64,000 nt of DNA from Amorphophallus konjac (taxonomy: Eukaryota > Streptophyta > Magnoliopsida > Alismatales > Araceae): positions 45,378,458 to 45,442,457 of the forward strand of contig CM040126.1 in the NCBI GenBank assembly GCA_022559845.1, in the 5' to 3' direction. Positions within the stretch are counted from its first letter, which is position 1, and every line of letters starts with the position of its first letter. Below the pieces are notes generated by a model, which worked only from the letters and a program-made list of their open reading frames with translations, was not told the DNA's origin and ran no database searches. A program made the position numbers and the translations under genes. Below, in pieces: positions 45,820-56,975 of this stretch.

Positions 45820-47341
45820 ATGCCCACTCGTCGAGGCACGCAATACTCGTCACCACCACCTATGGCGGATTCCCGAGCCCGTAGCTCCGATGAGCCCTCG
45901 ACGGCCGAGATGTTCCGAACCCTCATGGATCGTCTCGATACACGTATGGATGGCCTTAGTACGCGTCTAGATGGCGTAGGAACGTGTCTAGAAGGGAGGA
46001 TGAAAGCCCTCGAGGATCGGGCCGAAACTTCAGACCAGTCCATCCAGGGTCTTGTAGGGAGGATTGCCGTCCTCGAGAGGGCCCCAGCGGGCAGAGCAAC
46101 CCGCGTCGACCAATGGTCAATAAGAGCCGGCCCAGCAACCTGCTACGCCAAGAGCTCAGGCGGTAGATGTTGGGAGGCAACAGGTGCATGAGGTGGCTGA
46201 CTATGCATCTGATAATGAGCAAGGGGGATATGGTCGTAGTAACCAACGATGGAATCGTGATGACGATGATGACGACCACGTTCTTCGGAGCGTGCGTGCG
46301 GACCCTCCCATTTTTAGCGGGTCCTTGGACCCGAAGGTCTATTTAGATTGGGAGGCCGACATGGACCGGTACTTCGAGTGGTTTGAGATGACGGACCACC
46401 GGAGAGTTCGATACGCGAAGATGAAGTTGCATGGGCAGGCCAAAACTTATTGAACCAATGTGGAGAGCCTGCTAAATCAGCGACGTCAACCCCCGATCGG
46501 CACTTGGGATGACATGAAAATGAAATTGAGGGAGAAGTACCTTCCTGCCTCATATCACCAATGTCTCATAGACAAATGGCAAAGTCTCTCCCAAGGGAAC
46601 CGATCCGTGACCGAGTACACCACCGAGTTTGATGAGTATTATTTGCGGTGTGGAGTTACGGAAGAGAGCACCATGACCATATCACGCTTTCGGAGAGGTC
46701 TGCGGCCAAACTATCAATACGAACTTTTTCGCCGCAATGCGACCACTTTGGAACAAGCGTATCAGGTTGCTCTCGAATTGGAGCAATTCGAGGCCGAGTT
46801 CGAGTCTCCCCATCGGTTGGGCTCCTTTCCCCTTCGTAGTGTCGAGCCCCGTGGCTCTTCTGGCACATATCTGAGGGCCCCCATGGCCCGACCTCAGGAG
46901 CCCACTCGTCCCGAGCCTTTCGCTCCTAGGCCTCGCCCTCCACCCCCGAGGGACCTTCCTCGTCCCCAACATCTTACGGCACCCACAGCCCGTCCACCGG
47001 CACCCGCACCTCCGGCCCGTCCTTTGTTGTCTTCACCTCCTATCTGTCGGGAGGATAAGGGGAAAGGACCCATGATTGGGGAGCCTAGTGGATCACGGCA
47101 GCAGTGTTATCGCTGCAATGGGTTTGGCCATTTTGCCAACCAGTGTCCCACCCGCCAGTCTCTTGTCATTGGGGACACACAGGCCGAGGATACCACCCCT
47201 ACGGACCTCGAGTTAGTCAGCTATGAAGTAGATCCGGAGCTAGCTGACGAGTACTATGAGGCCGAAGGTAATGGCCAGGATGCCCAGCATCCGGACGATA
47301 CCCACTTGGGGGTCGTCAGGTGTATTCTCACCCAGCCATAG
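45820..47341 (+). pseudogene. Chromovirus gag
   Basis: Probable start MPTRRGTQYSS at 45820. A coiled-coil-like region (MDRLDTRMDGLSTRLDGVG) precedes the gag core: PPIFSGSLDPKVYLDWEADM, GTWDDMKMKLREKYLPASYH and SVTEYTTEFDEYYLRCGV. A Pro-rich stretch and the zinc knuckle CYRCNGFGHFANQC follow. A frameshift near 46130-46180 separates N-terminus from core. TGA at 46451 replaces a probable Trp. TAG at 47339 ends the frame. Confidence 0.88.
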
Positions 47342-48165
47342 GCCAGTGATGACTGGCGACGGACCACTATCTTTCATACATTCTGTCGGCTAGGCAAGCA
47401 AGTTTGTAAGGTGATTATCGATAGTGGGAGTTGCATCAATGCAATCTCCACGGGCACTGTCTCTAGTCTTGGTCTTACACCCGTGATCATCCTTGCCCCT
47501 ATCGAGTATCTTGGGTGGATTCCACCTCCATTCCGATCAGGCTGCGGTGCTTGGTCCCACTGCAGTTTCGTGCCTACCGTGACGATATCTGGTGTGATGT
47601 CCTTCCCATAGAGGTGGGCAGCATTATTCTTGGTAGGCCGTGGTTATTTGATCCGGATGCCACGCTACATGGCAGGTCGAACACCTGTACCTTCGACCAT
47701 GCTGGCCAACGGATTACTCTCCACCCCCATCAGCCCAAGAGCCCATCAGTTAGGGGTCCTACTGGCCCTCGTACTCCGGAGCCTTCCGTCCCCGGGCCCA
47801 GCACCCCATCCCCAGCTCGGGCTATGACCGTTACATCTGGCCCAGGTGAGCCCTCGACTAGGAGGTTGATGATGATTAGCTCCCGGGAAATGGAGCGGGA
47901 GGATAGTCGGGGCTGCCCTGTATTTGCTATTACGGTCCGAGAGGTGGAGCCGAACTCCGAGGGTGAACTCCCACCCGATGTCATTCCTATTCTGCAGGAG
48001 TTTGCTGATATTTTCCCCGAGGAGATTCCCAAGGGACTCCCACCCATGCGGGATATTCAGCATGCTATCGACCTGATTCCGGGCTCCTCATTGCCCAACT
48101 TTCCCCATTATCGCATGAGTCCCACGGAACATGCCGAGCTAAAACGGCAGGTCGATGAGTTGATG
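47342..48165 (+). pseudogene. Chromovirus protease and linker to RT
   Basis: VCKVIIDSGSCINAIST is the protease active site, with Asp-Ser-Gly intact. A frameshift near 47510 is followed by GSIILGRPWLFDPDATLHG, the second protease block. The linker leads to EFADIFPEEIPKGLPPMRDI, the conserved entry to RT. Confidence 0.86.
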
Positions 48166-49530
48166 TAGAGAGGGTCTGTTCGGGACAACATGAGTCCATG
48201 TGCTGTTCCTGCATTACTTGCCCCGAAGAAGGATGGCACGTGGAGAATATGCATTGATAGCCGTGCCATCAACAAAATCATCGTGAAGTACAGGTTCCCT
48301 ATTCCCCATCTGGATGACATGCTAGACATGATGGCTGGTGCCACTATCTTCTCGAAGATTGATCTTAAGAGTGGCTACCATCAGGTGAGGATCAGGCCAG
48401 GTGATGAGTGGAAGACCGCATTCAAGACCAAGGATGGTCTATATGAGTGGTTGGTTATGCCCTTTGGGTTGACCAATGCCCCTAGCACCTTCATGTGACT
48501 CATGACTCAGGTCCTTCGACCATTCATTGGAGTCTTTGTGGTCGTGTACTTTGATGATATTCTTATCTATAGTCGCACCACGGGGGACCACTTAGACCAC
48601 CTTCGGCAGGTCTGTCTACTTCTTAGGCGAGAATATCTATATGCGAACCCACAGAAGTGTGCCTTCATGATACCTCAGCTTACCTTCTTGGGTTTTATTG
48701 TGTCTAGTACTGGGGTCTCCGTCGATCCGGAGAAGGTCTGGGCCATTGTTGAGTGGCCGGAACCCCGTACGGTCCATGATGTCCGCAGATTCCATGGCCT
48801 TGCTACGTTCTATCGTCGTTTCATCCGCGGATTTAGCTCCGTCACCGCCCCGATCACGGATTGTATCCGGAAGGGCACACTTGTATGGACAAAGGCCGCT
48901 GCTGTCGCCTTCAAGGACATCAAGGAGCGCATGACTCAGACACCTATCCTTCGATTGCCAGATTTCTCGAAGGTGTTTGAGGTCTCTTGTGATGTGTCGG
49001 GTGTTGGGATAGGAGGAGTGTTGAGTCAGGAGGCCCACCCGGTCGCATATTTCAGTGAGAAGCTGAATGACGCGAAACTGCGATACTCCACTTATGATAA
49101 GGAATTCTACGCAGTTGTTCAGGCTCTTAGGCATTGGAGGCACTATCTATTACATCAGGAGTTTGTCTTATACTCCGATCATGAGGCTTTGAGGTACCTC
49201 CATTCTCAAAAGAAGCTTAATGCGCGTCACAGCCGTTGGGTTGAGTATCTCCAGCAGTTCACATTTGTGCTAAAACATAAGGCTGTAGTGGAGAACAAGG
49301 TGGCCGATGCCTTGAGTCGGCGAGCGTGTTTGCTTACCACCATGAGTGCCGAGGTCATAGGGTTAGAGAAGATGAGAGATGCCTATGTTGACTATCCTGA
49401 CTTCGGTCAGATTTATACCACTCTCCAGGCCGACCCTCGAGAGACCTTGATGATTATGTGCTTCAGGTGGGTTACCTCTTTTGAGAAGGCAGGCTTTGTG
49501 TTCCCCGTACTTCGGTTCGAGACATCTTAG
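48166..49530 (+). pseudogene. Chromovirus reverse transcriptase and RNase H
   Basis: [60 protein letters not shown] and the active site VVYFDDILIYS (YFDD). RNase H: FEVSCDVSGVGIGGVLSQ, YSTYDKEFYAVVQALRHW, LYSDHEALRYLHSQKKL and NKVADALSRR. One frame, but with TAG at 48166 (Gln expected) and TGA at 48496 (Arg expected). Confidence 0.93.
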
Positions 49531-51010
49531 TCTGGGAGCCACATGCGGGAGGACTAGTCGGCCACTTTGGTCGGAACAAGACTATCGAGGCTGTTGAGCA
49601 TAGATTTTAGTGGCCGAGCTTGAAGCGCGATGTTGCTCATATTGTGGCCCAGTGCCGTACATGTGCTACGGCCAAAATGAAGAAGCAAAGCTCGGGCCTT
49701 TATACACCTCTTCCCGTGCCTGATGCCCCGTGGCAGGATGTTAGCATGGATTTTGTCTTGGGATTGCCACGTACCTCCAGGAAGCATGATTCGGTCTATG
49801 TGGTTGTTGACCGATTCTCGAAGATGGCCCTTTTTATTCCCTGATCGAAGACTTCGGATGCTTCGAGGGTAGCCCGCCTGTTCCTTACTCATGTGGTGTG
49901 CAAGTTTGGGTTGCCTCGTACCATAGTGTCTGACCGTGATGTTAGGTTCACTAGTTATTTTTGGAAGACACTGTGGCATATGTTGGGTACTCACCTCAAG
50001 TTTTCCACTGCATATCATCCCCAGACAGATGGTCAGACCGAGGTGGTCAATAGGAGTCTGGGTGACCTTTTGAGGTGTCTTGTCAGGGATCGTCTAGGGG
50101 ATTGGGATCTCATATTACCATTGGCAGAATTTGCATATAATGATTCAGTTAACAGGTCTACCGGTATGAGTCCATTCGAGATTGTCCCAAGTCGTAGGCC
50201 TAGGAAGCCAGTGGAACTTGTTCCCATGCCCATCCATGCACGAGTGTCGGAGTCTACAGAATCCTTTGCTAGGCATGTTAGGAGTCTGCATGACGACATC
50301 CGTAGTCACATTAAGGTCAACAATGCACGGTATAAGGAGTTAGTCGATGCCCATCGGCATCACCGTGAGTTCCAAGAGGGTGAATATGTCATGATCAGGG
50401 TAAGACCTGAACGGTTTCCCTCTGGAACTGTAAAGAAATTGCAAGCTCGCGGAGCCGGTCCATTTAGAGTGTTGAAATGCGTTGGATCCAATGCGTATGT
50501 TGTGGACCTGTCTGAGAAAATGTGGTATAAGCTCTACTTTTTAATGTATCGGATCTAGTTGCATATAGGGACCCAACGGTGATCCCTAGTGAGCCTTTCG
50601 AGCCATCTCCTCCCATTGAGAGTGACCCCACACCTGAGTGTCCACCTTCAGCCCCCTTTCCATGGCAGCAAGAGCATATCGATCATATACTGGATGAGCA
50701 AGTGACAGTTACCAGGAGTGGATCTTACCCGCGCTACCTAGTGCGTTGGAGAGGGCGACCCGCCACCGAGGACACTTGGATCTCACGGGCCGAGTTGCAG
50801 AGGATAGATCCGGACCTACTGGAGTGGTACCAGAGTGATGTAGACCCTTACTCGACAGGGTCGAGTTTCTCCCACCCGGGGAGAATTGGTGCGGACACCA
50901 GAGCACGCGAGCGGCACGAGTCGGTGAGCCACCGGTACCTTACGCGGAGCACCACCCGAGCTACAGCGGCTTCCATCTGGCTCGGAGACAGTCTGGAGAC
51001 TCCCCCTTGA
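49531..51010 (+). pseudogene. Chromovirus integrase and chromodomain, running into the 3' LTR
   Basis: A frameshift near 49530 moves to a new frame. HAGGLVGHFGRNKT and CRTCATAK form the zinc finger. The core has [29 protein letters not shown] and AYHPQTDGQTEVVNRSLGDL (DDE). Then FQEGEYVMIRVRPERFPSG and, after another shift near 50530, the chromodomain [12 protein letters not shown] with YPRYLVRWRGRPATEDTW. Stops at about 49607 and 49842. The last frame continues through the PPT (GGGGAGAAT, about 50878-50886) and 124 bp into the 3' LTR before its stop at 51008. Confidence 0.9.
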
Positions 51011-53166
51011 GTCTCGATATTTATAGTATTTATTGGGACTTTATTTGTGTGTCATGTGTGTTTATTGGTTTTACTTCGGATTGTAATAAGGGTTTATGTG
51101 TAAAATGGGACCACCCGGGTCCCGCGGGCCCCCTACCTCTTCCGCATTAGTCCACCTCATCTCGAGGGCCCATGTGAGGTCAGTCAACCTTCCAATAGTG
51201 TGCTTCTAGAAGAGTGGACCAAAGGGGGGACAAATGAGAAAAAAAGTCCAAGAAGATGGCAATGAAGTCAAGGGGGCGTCCCCTCTTTAATATAGTTGAA
51301 TAGGATTTAAATTTTTATTTTATTTGATTCAAAATCACATGGGAGAAATAAAATTGAACTCCCTTTTTTACCCCTTCCCAAACCTAGATCTAGGGATAGT
51401 TGAAGTCTTTTTGTATTTCATATATATTCCTTGTATTTTCATTTGATTACAATTAATGCACACAAAAATCAGATTAATGTTGGAGCAAGCAAGGGCCGCC
51501 CCCTTCTCTCTCTCCTCTCTCCCCCTTCAGCAGCTGGGAAGGCTGTGATTCTGAGGTGTGAAGCCTCCTCTATCAGTTCCGGAGCTCGTCGTCGCCGCCA
51601 CCACCGCCACCGTGCCGCCATCGCACCACCGTCGTGTTCGCCGGAGTTCTGTCCATCCAGGATAGATCCCCCTTCCACGAATTTTTGCTCCCAGCCATGG
51701 ACTCTTCTTGAGCTCAAACTTTCAGGGTGTGTTCCAGAGGTTCCCTCCACATTCCATAAAATTTGGTTTGGCCTCTAGTTTCCGATTTCCATTTTCGTCC
51801 ATCTTTTCCTTCCAGATCTGCCTGTTTTCAGTCTAGATCCACAGCCACCCTGAGTTTCCCATCTCCGGACCTCTTTTTGATTTTTTCTAGAACCCCCAAA
51901 AATACTAGCAGTTCTAACCACCATTCTCTCCACCCATGAATTTTCGTGGAATTTCAAAAGGCCTCCACCTATTTTCTAAAAATGATTTTCAGATCCCCTT
52001 CAGTTCTATCTGCTTCAGTCCAGATCCGACCACCTACCAGTATAAAATAGCTTTTCCCATCCAAATCTCCACCCAATCAGTCATAAGAAATATTACCATT
52101 TTCCTCTCTCTCACCTCTACAATTTTCATGCAGAGCTCGAGGTCTGAATCTAAGGTCTACCCTACGGTCAACGGCAGTTCTTAGGAAACTCACTACGGCC
52201 CTCACATTTCGGGCCCTGTCCAACAGCAACTTCAAAAATCGACTAAGGCCAGATCCGTATAGATCCAATTTGTCTCTCTGATCCTAGATCGAAATACTTC
52301 TAAAGAGCTTTCCAACGATACCTTCTGTACGTTAATCCGACATCAGGATTGATCGCAGTAGCCGATCTTGCCGGATCACGCGCTGCAAAACAGAAGCAAC
52401 CAGTCCGTGGGTAGCAACTCCAAAGCTTGGAGATCGGAGCCGATCGGCCTCCGACCGGCGTTCCCGCCCGACCGCCATCCAGGGAGGCACGCCACCAGGG
52501 GTCTCCATCACAGCGGGACCCACCCAAGCAGACCTGGAGGACAGAGCGATCCGTGGGCCCCACGAACCCGTAGATCGCGCCGTCCGAACAGCACCAAAAT
52601 GCGGATTCGGCACCGCCGGGGCGACATCAAGATGCTGCCCGTCAAGCCAATTCGCGTGACTCCCGGGCCCCTCATGTGACCTTTTACCGCCCTGCGTGGA
52701 GTGGGTCGAAACAATTGTACCGCCGTAAAACTTGTTTAACCGGGATACAAGATTGGCCGGGGTTATCTTCCCCACGCCGAGAGCGTGGAGGTAACGATCT
52801 CGACTTTTTGGCATTTACTTGCTTAGCTAGTATATGGTCATGAGCCGCTGCTGAGTGCGATAGGAACCTAGCCCGTGAGTCCATGTCACCGCTGTGAGCG
52901 AGAGAGTGACCCATCCCGTGGCTTGATCTGAGCACGGAAGTGAGTCGACCACCCTTGACTCTGCCGGTTTCTCAACTGCGCGGATCTACGTTTCCCCTCG
53001 CTTGGGATGACAAGTGAGCTTGCGTTTCTGTTAGCGACGTATAGCCCATAGGAACTCTTAGTGTCGGGCCAAAGCGTCTCCATTGTTGTATGTTACTGGT
53101 CATGTCCACATTTAGAGTCCGAGGTCCGCATCACTTAGAGTCGGTTCCCGTGTCCGTCCCGCATCA
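50887..53166 (+). repeat. 3' LTR of the nested chromovirus
   Basis: 2,280 bp matching 43219-45514. The first 124 bp overlap the chromodomain reading frame. The final 1.1 kb is inverted relative to 53560-54699, only 393 bp away. Confidence 0.92.
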
Positions 53167-53559
53167 GTGGTTGCCAAGCCCATGGGTGTGTCAACGGTCA
53201 TATCGCCTGGGCGATCGAGATTCCATTGGAAATGGGGAATTACAAGATGGACATGCTGACACTTGGACAAGACACTAGACACGACTATGCAAGGTTGGAA
53301 TGCACTAATTAATGCATACTAAGGACCCTAGACATAAACCAAGACTCGGTACATGGCGGAGTTAATTGATCCGAAGATCACTCGCGCAAGTGTGCGGCCT
53401 TCCCGATAGGCGTTGCCTAATGTTCGGACAACACCTTTTGATATACCGATTAATGGTATGCAAATGTGACACATAGACCAACTTAAATGACTCTTTTTTA
53501 TTGTTGTGTGTTTTGAACCAACTACTACCCTAGACTCAACTGGCGCTCTGATACCAAAC
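53167..53559 (-). other. Leader, PBS and gag start of the deleted chromovirus
   Basis: Minus-strand 5' portion of the outer element. The PBS on the minus strand is TGGTATCAGAGC (complement of 53545-53556), three bases from the LTR. The leader runs to a gag-like ATG at 53226. An in-frame TGA follows within a dozen codons. Reading continues at 43218 after removal of the nested element. Confidence 0.8.
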
Positions 53560-54699
53560 TGATGTGGGACGGACACGGAGACCGACTCTAAGTGATGCGG
53601 ACCTCGGACTCTAAATGCGGACGTGACTAGAAACATACAACAATGGAGACATTTTGGCCCGACAATAAGAGTTCCTATGGGCTATATGTCGCTAACAGAA
53701 ACGCCAGCTCACTCGTCGTCCCAAGCGAGGGGAAACATGGATCCACGCGGTTGAGAAACCGGCAGAGTCAAGGGTGGTCGACTCACTTCCGTGCTCGGAT
53801 CGAGCTAGGGGACGGGTCACTCTCTCGCTCACAACGGTGACATGAACTCACGGGCTAAAATCCTAACGCACTCACAGTGACATATGACCATATACTAGCT
53901 AAGCAAGCGTAATGCCAAGAAGTTAAGACCGTACCTCCACGCTCCCGGCGTGGGGAAGACAACCCCGGCCAAATCCGCACTCCTGGTTAACAAATTTTTA
54001 CAACGGTACAAAGTTTTGACCCACTCCATGCAGGGAGGTAACAGGTCACATGTGGGGCCCGGGAGTAGCGGGAATTGGGTTGACGGGCAGCATCTTGATG
54101 TCGCTCCGACGGTGCCGAAACCCGCATTTTAGTGCTGTCCGGACGGCGCGATCTGCGGGTCCGTGGGGCCCACGTGCTGATCAGTCCTCCGGACCTGACG
54201 GGGTGTGTCCCGATATGATGGTGACACCTGGTGGTGCGCGCCCCTGGACGGCGTCTGGGTTGGAACACCAGTCGGAGGCCGATCGGCTCCGATCTCCAAG
54301 TCTTGGAGTTGCGGCCCACGGATCTGCTACTTCTATTTTGCCTCGCGCGATGCGGCGAGATCTGTCGCTGCAATCACTCCCGACGTCGGATCGACGCATA
54401 AGAGGAATCGTTGGAAAGCTATCTCGAAATCCTTCGACTCTCTGTGACTCCAGAAAATTCGTGGGGACTGTACTTTTGATGGCAGATTTATGAACCGGAC
54501 TGATCTCTGTTTCATATCTGGCAGGGCAGAAAAGAAGTTTCCTGAGAGTTGGCATTGACCGCGAAGTAGACCTCTGATTCAGACTTTTAGCTCTTTATGA
54601 AAGTTGTAGAGGGGAGAGAGAGGAAAACGGAAATAATTTTTATGAAGGGTTTGGTGGAGGTTTCGATTTGTTGGGGATTTTATACTGACTGGAGGTTGG
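53560..54699 (-). repeat. 5' LTR of the deleted chromovirus, truncated by insertion
   Basis: Matches the first 1.14 kb of 38710-41037 in the same orientation. It stops at GGAGGTTGG, where the homologous copy reads GGAGGTCGGATCTGG and continues. The following TGTAGACACG starts the next element. The remaining LTR part is presumably beyond the window. Confidence 0.87.
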
Positions 54700-56459
54700 T
54701 GTAGACACGCCAAAATTGACATTACTTTGAGTATTTCTCATATTGCTGTGTAATGCCCCAATTTGACCCTCGAATTAGCTTTGTTTGAGTGGTTTTTCTC
54801 ACTTTTCTTGTATTTCTCCCTTTTTTCTCTCTTTTCCTATTTTTCCCTATTTTTCTGGATTTTTCTAGATTTTCTGGGCATTTTTCTCCTATTTTTCTGA
54901 AATAACGACTTGACGTGGGGCGTCTTTTAAATAACGACTTACACTTGGGCATTTCTAAAACAATTAACGACTATAGTGGAGGGCGTCCATTCTTTCAAAT
55001 TCTTATTTTTCTGGATTTTTCTGAGAATTTTTCGGAATTTTTCGAGAATTAACGACTTAACATAATACGTTACTTTGAATTAGAAAATAATAAAAATAAA
55101 AAAATTGAATAACGACGTTGTTGAGGGCGTCACTTTCATTTGAATATTTTATTAATTTTTTTTCAACTCCCTTCCAGAGTTGATTTGGTGGCCTTCCGGG
55201 TGTCAGAAAAATTCACAAAAATAATCGTTGGAATCAGGGCGACGAGATGCACCTTCACCTAAAAAATGAGAAAATAATATTGAGAAATAAAAAATAACCC
55301 TATTTTGAACTTTTGAATTAACGTCCTAAGCTAAGTCGTGTTTTAAAAGACGCCTTCGGGTAGGTCGTCAATTCTAGAATTGACGCCCTTACCCAGGTCG
55401 TGTTTCACTTTCGTTTCTTGCTCGAACGCAGCCTTTCCCCCAAGAGTCCTACTTTGTTTGGTCATTACCCGTTCTTATCTTTCCCCATTATGGACTCTTG
55501 CCATGCTTATCTTGATTTGCCTTATTTATAGAGCTCTCTTGGCTCTGTGGACGGGGGTTCGGTGGGGAGAGGTTCTTCTGTTTATTCTTCTATTTTCTCT
55601 CTTATTTTCTTCTTCGGTGTCTTCTTCTTCTTCTGTCTTCTACTTCTCTTCTGTTTTCATTTCGTTTTACATTATTCTTCATCTTCTGCTTTTTCTTCTT
55701 CTTCCTCTCCTTCTTCTATCTTCTCTTCTGTGTTTTGTTTCTTTTTCTTTTTTAACAGGAACCGAAGGAAGGTGCATCGGCTTAGGAGGAGCTTCTTCTT
55801 CCATGTTCACATCTCCATCTCTTTGAAGCTTCATCCCATTGAGGATTAAATCCAGATCAACCAAACAGATTTTTATCCTTCCTCTCCTCTTATTTTTATT
55901 TTTATTTCTATTTCTATTTGGTTCATACATACATGCTTCCTAATTCATGCATCATATTCATCATATTGATTTCTCAATCATATTGAGATTTCCCCTTCGT
56001 GCATCTCCTGCACACCTCCTTTGTTTATTATTTTTCATGCATTCACGTCATATCTCCCACACCCTCTTTGCATAGGGGTTTAAGGGCAACCCCCTTAAGG
56101 TGTGTTCTTTTACAATTTTCATGCTCACATATTTCTATCATGAATTGATGCTACACACCATGCTCTAATCCATTCTTTTGTGTTGTTGTCTTTTTTGCAA
56201 GGGTAATTAATTGAAAAGACTCTCTTCGTCGGCCGGCCGATCTTGAAGAGAAAAGGAGTTCTCACATCCCCCGCATCTTTTGAGGTATTTTACGATCATC
56301 TCCCCCATGCTTTCATTGTTATATTTTTGAGACCCTCGTGTCTCTGGCGATCACACACTCCCCTTAGCACCTCGTGCATGTTTTTCTCCACATTATTCAT
56401 TGATTATTGCTTTTTATTAATTTTATTTTCCTTAAGTGGATTTCTAATTAGGATCTACA
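54700..56459 (+). repeat. 5' LTR of the LARD-like element
   Basis: Start TGTAGACACG is firm. The end at 56459 (GGATCTACA) is inferred because it gives the inverted terminus TGTAGA and is followed by a PBS-like sequence, making an LTR of about 1,760 bp. A TATA-like TTATTTATAGAG lies at about 55524. A perfect 18-bp palindrome, GTCAATTCTAGAATTGAC, lies at 55367-55384. The pyrimidine-rich stretch 55560-55760 follows the TATA. ORFs here are low-complexity artefacts. Confidence 0.65.
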
Positions 56460-56462
56460 AAT

Positions 56463-56480
56463 TGGTGATCAAGGTGGGAC
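56463..56480 (+). other. Possible primer-binding site
   Basis: TGGTGATCAAGGTGGGAC, three bases after the inferred LTR end, has the TGG start expected for pairing with a tRNA CCA end. I cannot name the tRNA from memory. Confidence 0.45.
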
Positions 56481-56769
56481 CCTTTCTTCTTTTTTATTTG
56501 ATTACCCCTTTCCCCTTGGCACCCACGTGTGCCCTTTCCTATTGGTACCCACGTGTACCCCTCCTTTTGTGCCCCTCGGGCACCCTCCCTTGTGCATTGC
56601 ACTCTCCCCAAAGTGATCTGTCAATTAGATAGATTTGTTTTAAAACTTTCACTTATTTAAAATCTTGATGAGCATGCTTCTGTGTTAATAATTATATTTG
56701 TTGATTGCCTATGTGAGTGCTTCTCTACTTTGATATTGCTGGCCGCGAGGGTTTTCTGGAAGAAGGCAA

Positions 56770-56975
56770 TTAACGCCTCTGACAGAGGCGCTTTTTTAGT
56801 TAACGCCCTATCGCAGGGCGTCTTTTTCCTGTTTAGCGCCTCTCTTCAGGGCGCATTTTCATGATTTGACGCCCCCACCCATGGGCGTCTCTTTATTTGG
56901 TTGAGCATCCTTGATAATTAACGCCCTGCCTCAGGGCGTCTCTTTTATTGGTAGCGCCTTGCCCCAGGGCGTCTT
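56770..56975 (+). repeat. Row of six short hairpin motifs
   Basis: Inverted repeats at about 56774 (GCCTCTG/CAGAGGC), 56803 (ACGCCCT/AGGGCGT, loop ATCGC), 56836 (GCGCC/GGGCGC-like), 56868 (GACGCCC/GGGCGTC), 56921 (ACGCCCTG/CAGGGCGT, loop CCT) and 56954. They are spaced about 30-55 bp apart by unrelated T-rich linkers. The arms change together between copies. They lie downstream of the LTR in the presumed leader. Confidence 0.8.

Larger units (their letters stand above)
43219..53166 (+). mobile_element. Chromovirus, full length but mutated
   Basis: Inserted in the gag of its deleted relative; TSD GTGGT at 43214-43218 and 53167-53171. LTRs 43219-45514 (2,296 bp) and 50887-53166 (2,280 bp), both TGGTGCGGAC at the start and GTCCCGCATCA (one base changed to A in the 5' copy) at the end. 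PBS for initiator tRNA-Met. Gene order gag, protease, RT, RNase H, integrase, chromodomain. Several stops and frameshifts make it non-autonomous as it stands. The LTRs differ at a few percent by eye. Confidence 0.93.
38710..54699 (-). mobile_element. Internally deleted chromovirus relative, minus strand, split by a nested relative
   Basis: 3' LTR 38710-41037; internal 41038-43218 and 53167-53559; 5' LTR from 53560, cut at 54700 by another element. Both LTRs begin TGATGTGGGACG on the plus strand. Left TSD candidate CCTAA (38705-38709); the right copy lies outside the window. Only about 2.6 kb of internal sequence remains, with no protease, RT, RNase H or integrase core. It would depend on a relative such as the one inside it. 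Confidence 0.87.

Noticed and set aside
55380..55930. 148-codon hydrophobic ORF as a membrane protein
   Set aside because: It is a pyrimidine-rich low-complexity leader after a TATA-like box in an LTR.
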